Origin: Planctomycetaceae bacterium
Lineage (GTDB): Bacteria; Planctomycetota; Planctomycetia; Pirellulales; Lacipirellulaceae
NCBI GenBank assembly: GCA_002702655.1
Contig: PABB01000069.1
Location: 124,001 to 188,000, forward strand
Reading direction: 5' to 3'
DNA: 64,000 bases
Shown here: positions 34,964 to 42,655 of the stretch, in pieces
How positions within the stretch are numbered: the first letter of the stretch is position 1
How the letters are laid out: each line of letters begins with the position of its first letter
The notes under the pieces: model-generated
Told to the model about the DNA's origin: nothing
Seen by the model: the letters and a program-made list of their open reading frames with translations, nothing else
The model's database searches: none
Translations under genes and position numbers: made by a program

Positions 34964-35734
34964 ATGCTGCGTCTGTCGAACACGCTCACCAGTCGATTCG
35001 CCTTGGCCCTGTGCGCGTGCGGCGGGTTCGCCCTGTCGGCGGCGGCTCAAGAGTTTCGCGTCGAGACCGAAGTGTTCGTCGCCGACGAGCCCGAGCCGGC
35101 CAGCCGCACGGTGACGCTGTTTGAAAACGGCGCCGTCTATGAGTTCATCGACGAGGCGCACCAGATCGTGGTCTATCGCCGCGGCAACGAGGATCGCCCC
35201 GGACGGTTCATCCTGCTCGACACGACCGCCAAGCGGCGGACCGACGTGCCGGTCGACCGCATGGACGCCCTGATGGAGAAGATCCAAGCCTGGGCCGCCG
35301 TGCAGAAGGACCCGATGATGAAGTTCTCGGCCGAGCCGGATTTCAAGGAACAGTACGATCGGGAACTGGGCCAGCTCACGTTGTCCAGCAAGGAGTGGAC
35401 GTACAAAGCAGCCACGGTGACGGCCGAGGACGCGGCGGCGCTGATCCGCTACCGCGACTTCACCGACGCCTACGCCAAGCTGAACGCCCTGATGCACGGC
35501 GAGGCGCCCCCCGGGCCGCGGCTGGCGCTCAACGCGGCGCTGGAGAAGCACGGGATCGTGCCGGTGGAGATCCGTCGCATTCTGGGCAACGACGAAGACA
35601 CGCAGGTCCGGGCCGCCCATCTGTTCTCCTGGCGGCTGTCGCGCAACGATCGATCCCGCATCGACGAAGCCCAGCGGTTTCTGGCGAACTACGAAAAGGT
35701 CGACAACGAAACCTACCGCACGGCGCTCAGGTAG
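34964..35734 (+). CDS. Exported protein of unknown function
   Basis: 256 residues with a signal peptide ending about SAAAQEF. The mature protein is a beta-strand-rich N-terminal half (VTLFENGAVYEF, GRFILLDTT) followed by a helical C-terminal half. No catalytic motif. An AGAGGAT sequence 8 bp before ATG 34964 supports the start. The N-terminal half reads like a lipoprotein-carrier-style or outer-membrane-associated protein, common in planctomycetes, but I do not recognise a named family. Confidence 0.7.
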   Translation: MLRLSNTLTSRFALALCACGGFALSAAAQEFRVETEVFVADEPEPASRTVTLFENGAVYEFIDEAHQIVVYRRGNEDRPGRFILLDTTAKRRTDVPVDRMDALMEKIQAWAAVQKDPMMKFSAEPDFKEQYDRELGQLTLSSKEWTYKAATVTAEDAAALIRYRDFTDAYAKLNALMHGEAPPGPRLALNAALEKHGIVPVEIRRILGNDEDTQVRAAHLFSWRLSRNDRSRIDEAQRFLANYEKVDNETYRTALR

Positions 35735-35875
35735 CCGCCGGCCCCGGGCCGCCGCGGTCAAGGTGCTCGCGACTGGCAGCCAGGCGACCGCCGGACCACG
35801 GCAGTTCAGCCATTCCCCTTGCGCCGCTGGCGCCTATGCTGGTAGGTCTCCCGACACTCCGGCAAGCGACCCACC

Positions 35876-36889
35876 ATGGCGTATTGGCTGACCACGACAA
35901 TTCTGCTGACCGTGCACCTGCTGGCGATGAATCTCGCGGCAGGCGGGCCGGTGATTGCCGTCTGGCTGCTGCGCCATGGCGAGGCAGGCGCGGCGCTGGC
36001 CCGCTGGCTGTTGAAGTGGTCGCTGGCCGGATTGGCGTGGGGCTCGCTGGCAGGCGGCGCGACGCTGCTGCTGCCGAACGAGGCGATGCGCGCTGCGCTG
36101 GCTCGGTTCCCCGCAAGTGCGTACTGGTACGCCCTGACCGAGTTGCTGTTCTCGCTAGCGTGCGTGGCGATTCTGTGGCGGGCGACCGCGGCCATGCAGC
36201 GGCGGCGCTGGCTGGCGTGGGCGCTGGCGATCTTGGCATCGTCGAACCTGCTGTATCATTTCCCGCCGTGGCTGTCCGTGCTGGGACGGCTGGTCGCCGA
36301 GCCCCGCTGGGGGCCCCCGGGGACGCTGCAGCGCCGCGACGTGCTGAAACTGATTGGCACCGGCGAGCCGCTGGCGCTGACGGCGCACTTCGCACTGGCC
36401 ACGTTTGCGGTGACGGCCATGGCCGCGCTGTGGGCGTCGACGCGGATGCCGGCAGTCGACGCGGATGATGGTCCGAGCGACGCGACGCTGCCGGTGCGCG
36501 GACTGGCGCTGTGGGCGCTCGTGCCAACGCTGCTGCAACTGCCCGTGGGGATCTGGCTGCTGGCCGCGGGGAGCGATCGGCTGCGACACGCCGTGATGGG
36601 GGGCGACCCGGTGGCGTCGCTCTGCTTCATCGCGGCACTGCCGGCGGCGTTTTTTCTGACGCAGCGGTTGGCGTCGCTGGCGCTGGGCGAGACCGATCCG
36701 GCGCACATCCGCCGCGCGGGCTGGCATATGCTGACGACCGTGCTGCTGATGAGCGGCAGCCTCCGCGGCGCCCGCGAGGCGCCGCTGACGACCGGCCCCA
36801 CACGCCCGCACTTGCAGGGGGCGGCGCAAAGCGAAGCGGACGACCCGGTCGCTGCCGAGTCGCCCGCTGGCGTCAATTCGATTGGCTGA
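35876..36889 (+). CDS. Polytopic membrane protein, unknown function
   Basis: 337 residues with about eight hydrophobic helices spread over residues 5-305, and a polar C-terminal tail. Conserved-looking His residues within the helices (LTVHLLAMN, TAHFALAT) suggest a possible heme or redox cofactor site, as in simple cytochrome-like membrane proteins. This is inference only. It converges with a small c-type cytochrome gene, with stops 12 bp apart, an arrangement that would fit a membrane partner for that cytochrome. Confidence 0.65.
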   Translation: MAYWLTTTILLTVHLLAMNLAAGGPVIAVWLLRHGEAGAALARWLLKWSLAGLAWGSLAGGATLLLPNEAMRAALARFPASAYWYALTELLFSLACVAILWRATAAMQRRRWLAWALAILASSNLLYHFPPWLSVLGRLVAEPRWGPPGTLQRRDVLKLIGTGEPLALTAHFALATFAVTAMAALWASTRMPAVDADDGPSDATLPVRGLALWALVPTLLQLPVGIWLLAAGSDRLRHAVMGGDPVASLCFIAALPAAFFLTQRLASLALGETDPAHIRRAGWHMLTTVLLMSGSLRGAREAPLTTGPTRPHLQGAAQSEADDPVAAESPAGVNSIG

Positions 36890-36901
36890 CGGCCGGCGCG
36901 G

Positions 36902-37384
36902 TCACGCGCCGTCGGCGTCTTTCTTCTCCGATTCGCCCTCTTTCGATTCGTCTTTCTTGGGTTCCTCCAGGACTTTTTCCAGCGGCCCGCCGGGTAGCTT
37001 GCCCGCGGCGATCAGGGCGGCGAACGTGGGGCTCTTCTTGTCCTTGCCCTCGGCCTCTTTGCCTCGCTCTGTGGGATCGGAGTGCATCTTGCCGACCGTC
37101 TCCAGCGCCTTGTTGATCTTTTCCTTGTTCTCTTTGTCCTTTTTGCGATCGAGTAGCTTGTGCAACTCGGCGCCGTATTGGTTGAAGTTCTTCTTCGACT
37201 TTTTGCCTTGATGGCAAATGTTGCACTTGGCTTTCTTGGCGAGCGCCGGGAACTCCTTGTCTTCGTGCTCGTTGACGTACTTTTTGACAAACTCCGCCTG
37301 GAACTGCGGAATGGCCAGGGCGCGCGGCGCCGCGATGGCCACAAACGCCGCAGCGGCGACGACGGGAACGACTCTGCTGATCAC
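36902..37384 (-). CDS. Exported monoheme cytochrome c-like protein
   Basis: 160 residues from a GTG at 37384 with a GAGG site upstream. A signal peptide ends about PRALAIPQF. A single CNICHQGKK heme-binding motif (CxxCH) lies near residue 55. The rest is dense in Lys and Glu, and no distal Met is obvious. The C-terminal 40 residues are highly charged and low in complexity (EEPKKDESKEGESEKKDADGA). It is probably a periplasmic electron-transfer protein, like other short planctomycete cytochromes. The ORF can be extended upstream but the signal peptide starts at this GTG. Confidence 0.75.
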   Translation of the reverse strand: MISRVVPVVAAAAFVAIAAPRALAIPQFQAEFVKKYVNEHEDKEFPALAKKAKCNICHQGKKSKKNFNQYGAELHKLLDRKKDKENKEKINKALETVGKMHSDPTERGKEAEGKDKKSPTFAALIAAGKLPGGPLEKVLEEPKKDESKEGESEKKDADGA

Positions 37385-37599
37385 AATCAACGTCCTCAAA
37401 GGATGGATTTCACGAAACGGCGCCCAGCCGGCCAGTCGACCGGGGGCATTTGGCGGGTTTTCAAGTAGAATCAGGCCGCCAGGCAGTGTCAACAAACTCC
37501 AGACCGCCGGCGCGACCGCTGCCCGCCGCAAAGTGGCCCTACCGTGGCGGATTTCACGCTCCCCTCGACCCCTCCCTCGCTTGGCCTGCCGCATTCACG

Positions 37600-38580
37600 A
37601 TGGACACTGCCGATACGTCGCCGCTGCCTGCGGAGTTCGTCAATCGTCTGCAGACGATCGTGCCGGCCGATCATTTCGCGACGGCCCAGGCGAGCTTCGC
37701 AGTTGCGAAGCCCGTCAGTGCGCGGATCAATACGCTGAAGGGCGACGTCGAGGGCGCGCTGGGCGAGGTGCGCGGGCTGGGACTGGAGCCGGCGCGCGTC
37801 GCGTGGCTTGACGAGGCGTTCTGCATTCCCGGCGCGAAAAAGCGGCAACTCACCGACTCGGCCGCGGTGACCGAAGGCCGCGTCTACGTGCAGGGGCTCA
37901 GCAGCATGCTGGCCGCGCCGGCGCTGGCGCCGCACGGGTGCGCCGAGGTGCTCGACCTGGCGGCGGCGCCCGGCGGCAAAACGCTGCACCTGGCCGCGCT
38001 GATGCAGGGCTCCGGACGCTTGGCAGCGGTGGAGCCGGTGCGGGCGCGGTACTTCACGCTCAAGGACAACCTCGCGCGGTGCGGCGCCGAGTTCGTGCAC
38101 GCCTACAACTCCGATGGCCGCGACGTCGGGCGCAAGACGCCCGGGCGATTCGATCGCGTGCTGCTCGACGCCCCGTGCAGCAGCGAGGCGCGGTTCGACT
38201 GCCGCGACCCGGCCAGTTGGCAGTACTGGGGGCCGCGCAAGATCGCCGAGTGCGCCCGCAAGCAGAAGGCGCTGCTCCGCTCGGCGGTCGATGCGACGCG
38301 CGTCGGCGGGCGAGTGCTGTACTGCACCTGTTCATTGGCCCCTGAGGAAAACGAACTGGTCGTGGCCCACACGCTGCGGCGTCTGCAGGGAACCGTGGAG
38401 CTGCTGCCGCTGAAGTTGCCAGTGCCCAACGTGCAGCCGGGGCTAGCCGAGTGGCAAGGCAAAACGCTGCCGGGCGAGCTGGCTCTGTGCCGGCGCATAC
38501 TCCCCACCGAGCAAATGGACGCACTGTTTTTGGCGCTACTGGAAAAGCGCGGCTCGATGCAGTGCAATGGACCGGACTGA
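37600..38580 (+). CDS. RNA (cytosine-5)-methyltransferase, RsmB/NOL1/NOP2/Sun family
   Basis: 326 residues from ATG 37600. The AdoMet site is at DLAAAPGGKTLHLAAL (about 122-137). Motif IV DAPCSSEARF (about 189) and motif VI YCTCSLAPEENE (about 243) supply the two Cys residues: the motif VI Cys attacks the cytosine C6, the motif IV Cys helps release product. VQGLSSMLAA marks the substrate-side region. Length is shorter than RsmB because there is no NusB-like N-terminal domain, resembling YebU/RsmF or NSUN6-like enzymes. The target may be rRNA or tRNA. Confidence 0.9.
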   Translation: MDTADTSPLPAEFVNRLQTIVPADHFATAQASFAVAKPVSARINTLKGDVEGALGEVRGLGLEPARVAWLDEAFCIPGAKKRQLTDSAAVTEGRVYVQGLSSMLAAPALAPHGCAEVLDLAAAPGGKTLHLAALMQGSGRLAAVEPVRARYFTLKDNLARCGAEFVHAYNSDGRDVGRKTPGRFDRVLLDAPCSSEARFDCRDPASWQYWGPRKIAECARKQKALLRSAVDATRVGGRVLYCTCSLAPEENELVVAHTLRRLQGTVELLPLKLPVPNVQPGLAEWQGKTLPGELALCRRILPTEQMDALFLALLEKRGSMQCNGPD

Positions 38581-38637
38581 GCGGCGACGCTCGACTTCTC
38601 TCGCAACAACGACACTCCACTCCTCGGAACCACTGTC

Positions 38638-39483
38638 ATGATGCACGCACTACCCGGCGGACTGGCCAGCTTCGTTTCTTGTTGCCTGTTGTTGACGCTG
38701 TTGGCGTTTGCCGGCCAATCGGCCACGGCGCAAGACGGTCCGCAACTGGAGCACGAGCCGCTGTTTGAAGCGCACACGTTCAGCGGCGAAGCGGGCGAAA
38801 CGCTACCGTATCGGCTGATGAAGCCGTTGGCCGAGGGCGACGACGCGGACCAGAAGTATCCGCTGCTGGTGTTCTTGCATGGCTTCGGCGAGCGGGGCGA
38901 CGACAACCTACGGCAGCTCTATTATCTGGAGCCGCTGGGCAAGGAGGAGCTACGCAAGCGGCATCCCGCCTTCGTGCTGGCGCCGCAGTGCCCCGCGGAG
39001 AACGACGACGCGGGTCGGCCGATCACCTGGACGGCCCGGCTCAACCCGGGGGAAACGCCGGCTGCCGACGCCAAGCCCACCGCGCCGATGGGGCAAGTGA
39101 TCGCGCTGCTGGACAAGCTGTGCGAAGAGTTGCCGATTGACCGCACGCGGATCTACGTGTCGGGCCTGTCGATGGGCGGTTACGGCACGTGGGACCTGGC
39201 CGCGCGGCTGCGCGAGCAGGTCGCCGCGGTGGCGCCCATTTGCGGCGGCGGCGATCCGGGTACGGCGGAAAAGCTCGCCGGCCTGCCGATCTGGGCCTTC
39301 CACGGCGGCGCCGACGGCGTGGTGCCTCCAGAGCGTTCGCGCGAGATGGTCGCCGCGGTCCGCGCCGCCGGCGGCACGGCCATGCTGACGGAGTACCCGG
39401 GCGTGGGCCACGACAGCTGGAAACCCGCGCTGCGCGAGCGGCTGCTGTGGGACTGGATGTTCGCCCAACGGCGGCAGCCGTAA
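38638..39483 (+). CDS. Exported alpha/beta-hydrolase, esterase/peptidase-like
   Basis: 281 residues with a signal peptide ending about SATAQDG. The nucleophile elbow is GLSMGGYG (Ser about 177), with Asp in HGGADGVVPP and His in GVGHDSW. The FLHGFGERGDDNLRQ oxyanion block is shared with the PEP-CTERM esterase at 50225-51454, so the two are paralogues. The family includes predicted peptidases and feruloyl/PHB-depolymerase-like enzymes that act outside the cell. The exact substrate cannot be told. Lacks a PEP-CTERM signal, so this copy is probably soluble. Confidence 0.85.
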   Translation: MMHALPGGLASFVSCCLLLTLLAFAGQSATAQDGPQLEHEPLFEAHTFSGEAGETLPYRLMKPLAEGDDADQKYPLLVFLHGFGERGDDNLRQLYYLEPLGKEELRKRHPAFVLAPQCPAENDDAGRPITWTARLNPGETPAADAKPTAPMGQVIALLDKLCEELPIDRTRIYVSGLSMGGYGTWDLAARLREQVAAVAPICGGGDPGTAEKLAGLPIWAFHGGADGVVPPERSREMVAAVRAAGGTAMLTEYPGVGHDSWKPALRERLLWDWMFAQRRQP

Positions 39484-39539
39484 CGGCCCCGCGCGGCAAC
39501 ACGGCCGCCGCGCCAACCGCTCAGCCGCTGCGCAACAGA

Positions 39540-39616
<77 letters not shown>

Positions 39617-40227
39617 ATGGACCAAATTTTATAGGGCAATTTGCGCGCCGTGGCGAGGCGGCTCCAACGGACGACCCCCGTTCCGACACCCCACACCCGG
39701 GTTTCGCCTACTGTGCCCTGGGCCTCCGATCCAGCCGATTCTACCCATCGTTTGAGTGGGATCCGCCGCCAAGTTCAGCCCTGCTGAGCCCTGCAGCAAT
39801 GGCGCCCGGCGCATGCGTCGGCACAAGCACTCGTACCGAATTCCTCTTGGCAGACTTGATTACACGTCGCTTCGCTCTCGCGGGGTGGAGAACTCGCTGA
39901 AACACCTAGTCAGACGTCTGGCATATAACCAGCTCAGCGCCCCGGCGGGTGGCCAAACCATCGACCGAATGGCCATTTTGGAACGCATTCGGCAGGACCG
40001 GCCGCTGCCAGCGCTCAAGAACGATTGGGATCTCGATGCCCGGGCCGGCGTCCGCGATGCTGACCAAGACCGGCAGCGGTGACGCATCCGATGCGATGCG
40101 GATTTTGGCGCGAACGACGGGGCCATGAGCGCACAGCGCGGGCACGGCACGACCAATCGTTGGTGAATTGGCGTTCTGGTTGGCTGGCGCCCAACGCAGC
40201 GAGTCTCCGAGGCGGACTGTCGGACTT
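39617..40227. other. Intergenic region without a supported gene
   Basis: About 610 bp between tRNA-Arg and the ferritin stop codon. Several short frames on both strands are uncertain, none with recognisable motifs. A degraded gene is possible, but I see nothing to name. Confidence 0.45.
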
Positions 40228-40734
40228 TTACGCCGATTCCCCGTCCGCGGTGCGACTGGCCATTTCGCGGTCAAGATCCAGCAGCGACGCCGGATCGTCC
40301 TTTACTAAGTTGAATTTGTGGACCACCTCGCGGGCGGTCTTCTCTTCTTCGACCTGCTCGGTGATGAACCACTCCAGTTCCACCAGCGCGGCGAACGCCT
40401 TTTCGTGAAAGGCGAGTTCGTACAAGCTGTCGATTTGCGCACTGACGCGCTGCTCTTGCTCGAGCGAGCTTTCGAATACGTGCGTGATCGACTGGAAATC
40501 GCTGGCTGGCTGACCGATCGGCCGCAACACGACCCGGGCGTTCCGCGCGATGAGAAAGTCGTACAGCTTCATCGCGTGGCCGTACTCTTCGCTGCTTTGT
40601 AGGCGCAGCCAGTGGGCGCAGCCGGTAAATTGCTGGTGCTCGCACCAGGCGGCCATCGACAGGTAGCTGTAGGACGAGAACAACTCGTTGTTGATCTGGT
40701 CGTTGATGGCGGCCTGGACCTTGTCGGAAAGCAT
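40228..40734 (-). CDS. Bacterial non-heme ferritin
   Basis: 168 residues from ATG 40734; extended upstream frames run into non-homologous sequence. It is a four-helix ferritin storing iron as ferric mineral. Ferroxidase ligands are visible at Glu17 (NNELFSSY), Glu50 and His53 (SSEEYGHA), with the third-helix Glu in LEWFITEQVEEE. These match the numbering of E. coli FtnA. It has no heme-ligating Met typical of bacterioferritin. A tRNA-Leu gene with its own terminator lies just upstream, so the ferritin has a separate promoter. Confidence 0.93.
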   Translation of the reverse strand: MLSDKVQAAINDQINNELFSSYSYLSMAAWCEHQQFTGCAHWLRLQSSEEYGHAMKLYDFLIARNARVVLRPIGQPASDFQSITHVFESSLEQEQRVSAQIDSLYELAFHEKAFAALVELEWFITEQVEEEKTAREVVHKFNLVKDDPASLLDLDREMASRTADGESA

Positions 40735-40867
40735 GCGTGCGGCTCCTGCGGCGGGGGTCGTGCGAACGTCGGCGCCCCCCATTGTAAAGAATTCCCCAGC
40801 CGCAGCCGACCCCCAGCGCGGCAAGCGTCTGCCCGGCGGCGTGCGGCCGTTGGGCGGACGGCCGCGC

Positions 40868-40907
40868 AAGAAACAAGGCTCGCCCGGGCGACCGCCCCGA
40901 CGAGCCT
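40868..40907 (-). terminator. Intrinsic terminator after tRNA-Leu
   Basis: AGGCTCG and CGAGCCT arms, with an inner GGGCG/CGCCC, then TTGTTTCTT on the minus strand. Located about 60 bp downstream of tRNA-Leu. Confidence 0.7.
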
Positions 40908-40965
40908 GTGTCTCGATCTCAACAAGTCGCTGCGAAGAGTACCGTCGCCGCAACTGCTGCTGAAG

Positions 40966-41050
40966 TGGGCCCGACTGGAGTCGAACCAGCACGCCCTTAA
41001 CGGGCACAAGGCCCTCAACCTTGCGCGTCTGCCAATTCCGCCACGAGCCC
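40966..41050 (-). tRNA. tRNA-Leu (anticodon GAG)
   Basis: An 85-base class II tRNA. Acceptor GGGCTCG pairs with CGGGCCC, discriminator A. The anticodon stem CAAGG/CCTTG encloses TTGAGGG (anticodon GAG). A long variable arm TGCCCGTTAAGGGCG and the T arm CTGG-TTCGACT-CCAG follow. A downstream terminator is at 40868-40907. Confidence 0.95.
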
Positions 41051-41403
41051 ATTTCAGGTGCCGGCCGCACAGACGCGCGGTCCGGACATAGCAGTCTAGC
41101 CGGGCGATTCGCGTCGTCAAGCCGGCCGGGCCGGCGCCGCAGGCGGCGAGCGGGGGGCTTCCGCCCGCTGGTGCATGACGCCAGATGTCGTGCCAGCAGA
41201 ACAGGGAGAGCGCGTCCCCAATCGCCGGGGAATCCTTGCTGGCGGCAGCGACGAGGTTCCCGTGGCCGCTGGTCGGGTCGCAGGGGTTGTTCGGCTGAAG
41301 CGGCCGGCCGACTCGCGGCGGTGAGCTACGCTTGCTGTGGGCGTGGAGCGTGCGCGCCCGCCGCCCCCCTTGCAACGCAACCCTCTGGTCAGCCCTGCCA
41401 GTC
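41051..41403. other. Upstream intergenic region, no gene seen
   Basis: Between tRNA-Leu and the DUF1570 gene, transcribed away from each other. It should contain both promoters. No hairpin, RNA gene or clear promoter hexamers were recognised. Confidence 0.4.
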
Positions 41404-42489
41404 ATGTCTGCGAACTTGCCGCATGCCCGCCTGTTCGTCGTCGCTCTCGGGTGGCTGGCGTTTGCCCCGCTGGCCGTGGCCGATCCGGCGCCGTTTATGA
41501 TGCGGGCCGTCGTCGCCGGGCGCCTGCTCGAGGGCCAGCCGCTGGAGTGGTCGCCGACGCGCGTCCTGCTGTTGGGCCGGGATGGGGCGCTGCATGACTT
41601 CGCTGCCGCGGAGGCCAAAGAGGCCAAGCGAACCGCTGACGCCTTTGCCCCCTACACGACGCTGCAGATGCAGGCGCAGTTGCGCGAGGAGTTTGGCGCC
41701 GGCTGGGACGCCACGGCCACGGCGCACTTTGTCGTCGTTCACCCGGCCGGTCCGTGGAGCGCGTGGGCCGAGCGGCTGGAAGGGCTGTTCGGCAACTTCA
41801 CGCGGTACATGCAAGTGCGCGGCATGCGGCTCAGCAAACCGCCTGCGCCGCTGGCCGCGATCGTGTTTCGCAATCAGCAGCAGTACTACCAGTACGCCGC
41901 CGCGTCGGGCTCGCCGTTGCAGCCGGGCACGATGGGGCACTACGATCCCTCGACCAATCGCATCTATCTGTTCGATGCGGGCAGGGGCGGCGCTGATTGG
42001 GCATCGACCGCGGACACCATCATTCACGAAGCGACGCATCAGGCCGCGTTCAACACAGGCGTGCATACGCGATTCGCCGAGCAGCCGCGATGGCTGGTCG
42101 AGGGGCTGGCGATGATGTTCGAATCGCCGGGCGTGTGGAATCCCGGGCCGACGCCGCAGCGCGTCGCGCGGATCAATCGCGAGCGCCTGCAGCGATTTCG
42201 CAGGACCGCCGAGGGGCGCTCGCCGCAGTGGATCGCCGCCTTGGTGGCGTCTGACACGGCGTTTGCGGGCGACGTGCTGACATCCTATGCCGAAGCGTGG
42301 ACGTTGACGTTTTATCTCAGTGAAACACAGCCGCAGCTTTACAGTCAGTACTTGCAGCGGGCGGCGGCGCGGCCCCTGTTTGGCAACTACCCGACGACGG
42401 AGCGGGTGGGCGATTTCACCCGCGTGTTTGGCGGCGACTGGGCCCAACTGGCCGCCGCGTTGGAGCAATTCGTCGGCGAGCTGCCCTGA
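41404..42489 (+). CDS. Exported DUF1570-type metalloprotease-like protein
   Basis: 361 residues from ATG 41404, with a signal peptide ending about AVADPA. The central motif TIIHEATHQAAFN (about 203-215) is an HExxH zinc site, and FAEQPRWLVEGLAMMFESPG downstream holds the third Glu ligand of a gluzincin-type fold. GHYDPSTNRIYLFDAG precedes the motif. This is the DUF1570 arrangement, common in planctomycetes. Metallopeptidase activity is predicted by motif, while the natural substrate is unknown. Confidence 0.85.
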   Translation: MSANLPHARLFVVALGWLAFAPLAVADPAPFMMRAVVAGRLLEGQPLEWSPTRVLLLGRDGALHDFAAAEAKEAKRTADAFAPYTTLQMQAQLREEFGAGWDATATAHFVVVHPAGPWSAWAERLEGLFGNFTRYMQVRGMRLSKPPAPLAAIVFRNQQQYYQYAAASGSPLQPGTMGHYDPSTNRIYLFDAGRGGADWASTADTIIHEATHQAAFNTGVHTRFAEQPRWLVEGLAMMFESPGVWNPGPTPQRVARINRERLQRFRRTAEGRSPQWIAALVASDTAFAGDVLTSYAEAWTLTFYLSETQPQLYSQYLQRAAARPLFGNYPTTERVGDFTRVFGGDWAQLAAALEQFVGELP

Positions 42490-42655
42490 TTTGTCCCCCG
42501 CCAAGATCGCCCCGCGCCCAGCGAATATCTCCTAGCCGAGAGGCCGCGCGATCCGGGACGCCGGCGGCAAACTTCTCGGGTTCTACCGGCAGGCGTATAA
42601 TCGACCGCGCGGCCGCGACGCTGCGCCCACGAGCCCGGCCACCAGGGAAGACTTG

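Noticed and set aside
39756..40274. Possible genes between tRNA-Arg and ferritin
   Set aside because: Short frames on both strands overlap each other and have no motif, signal peptide or ribosome site.
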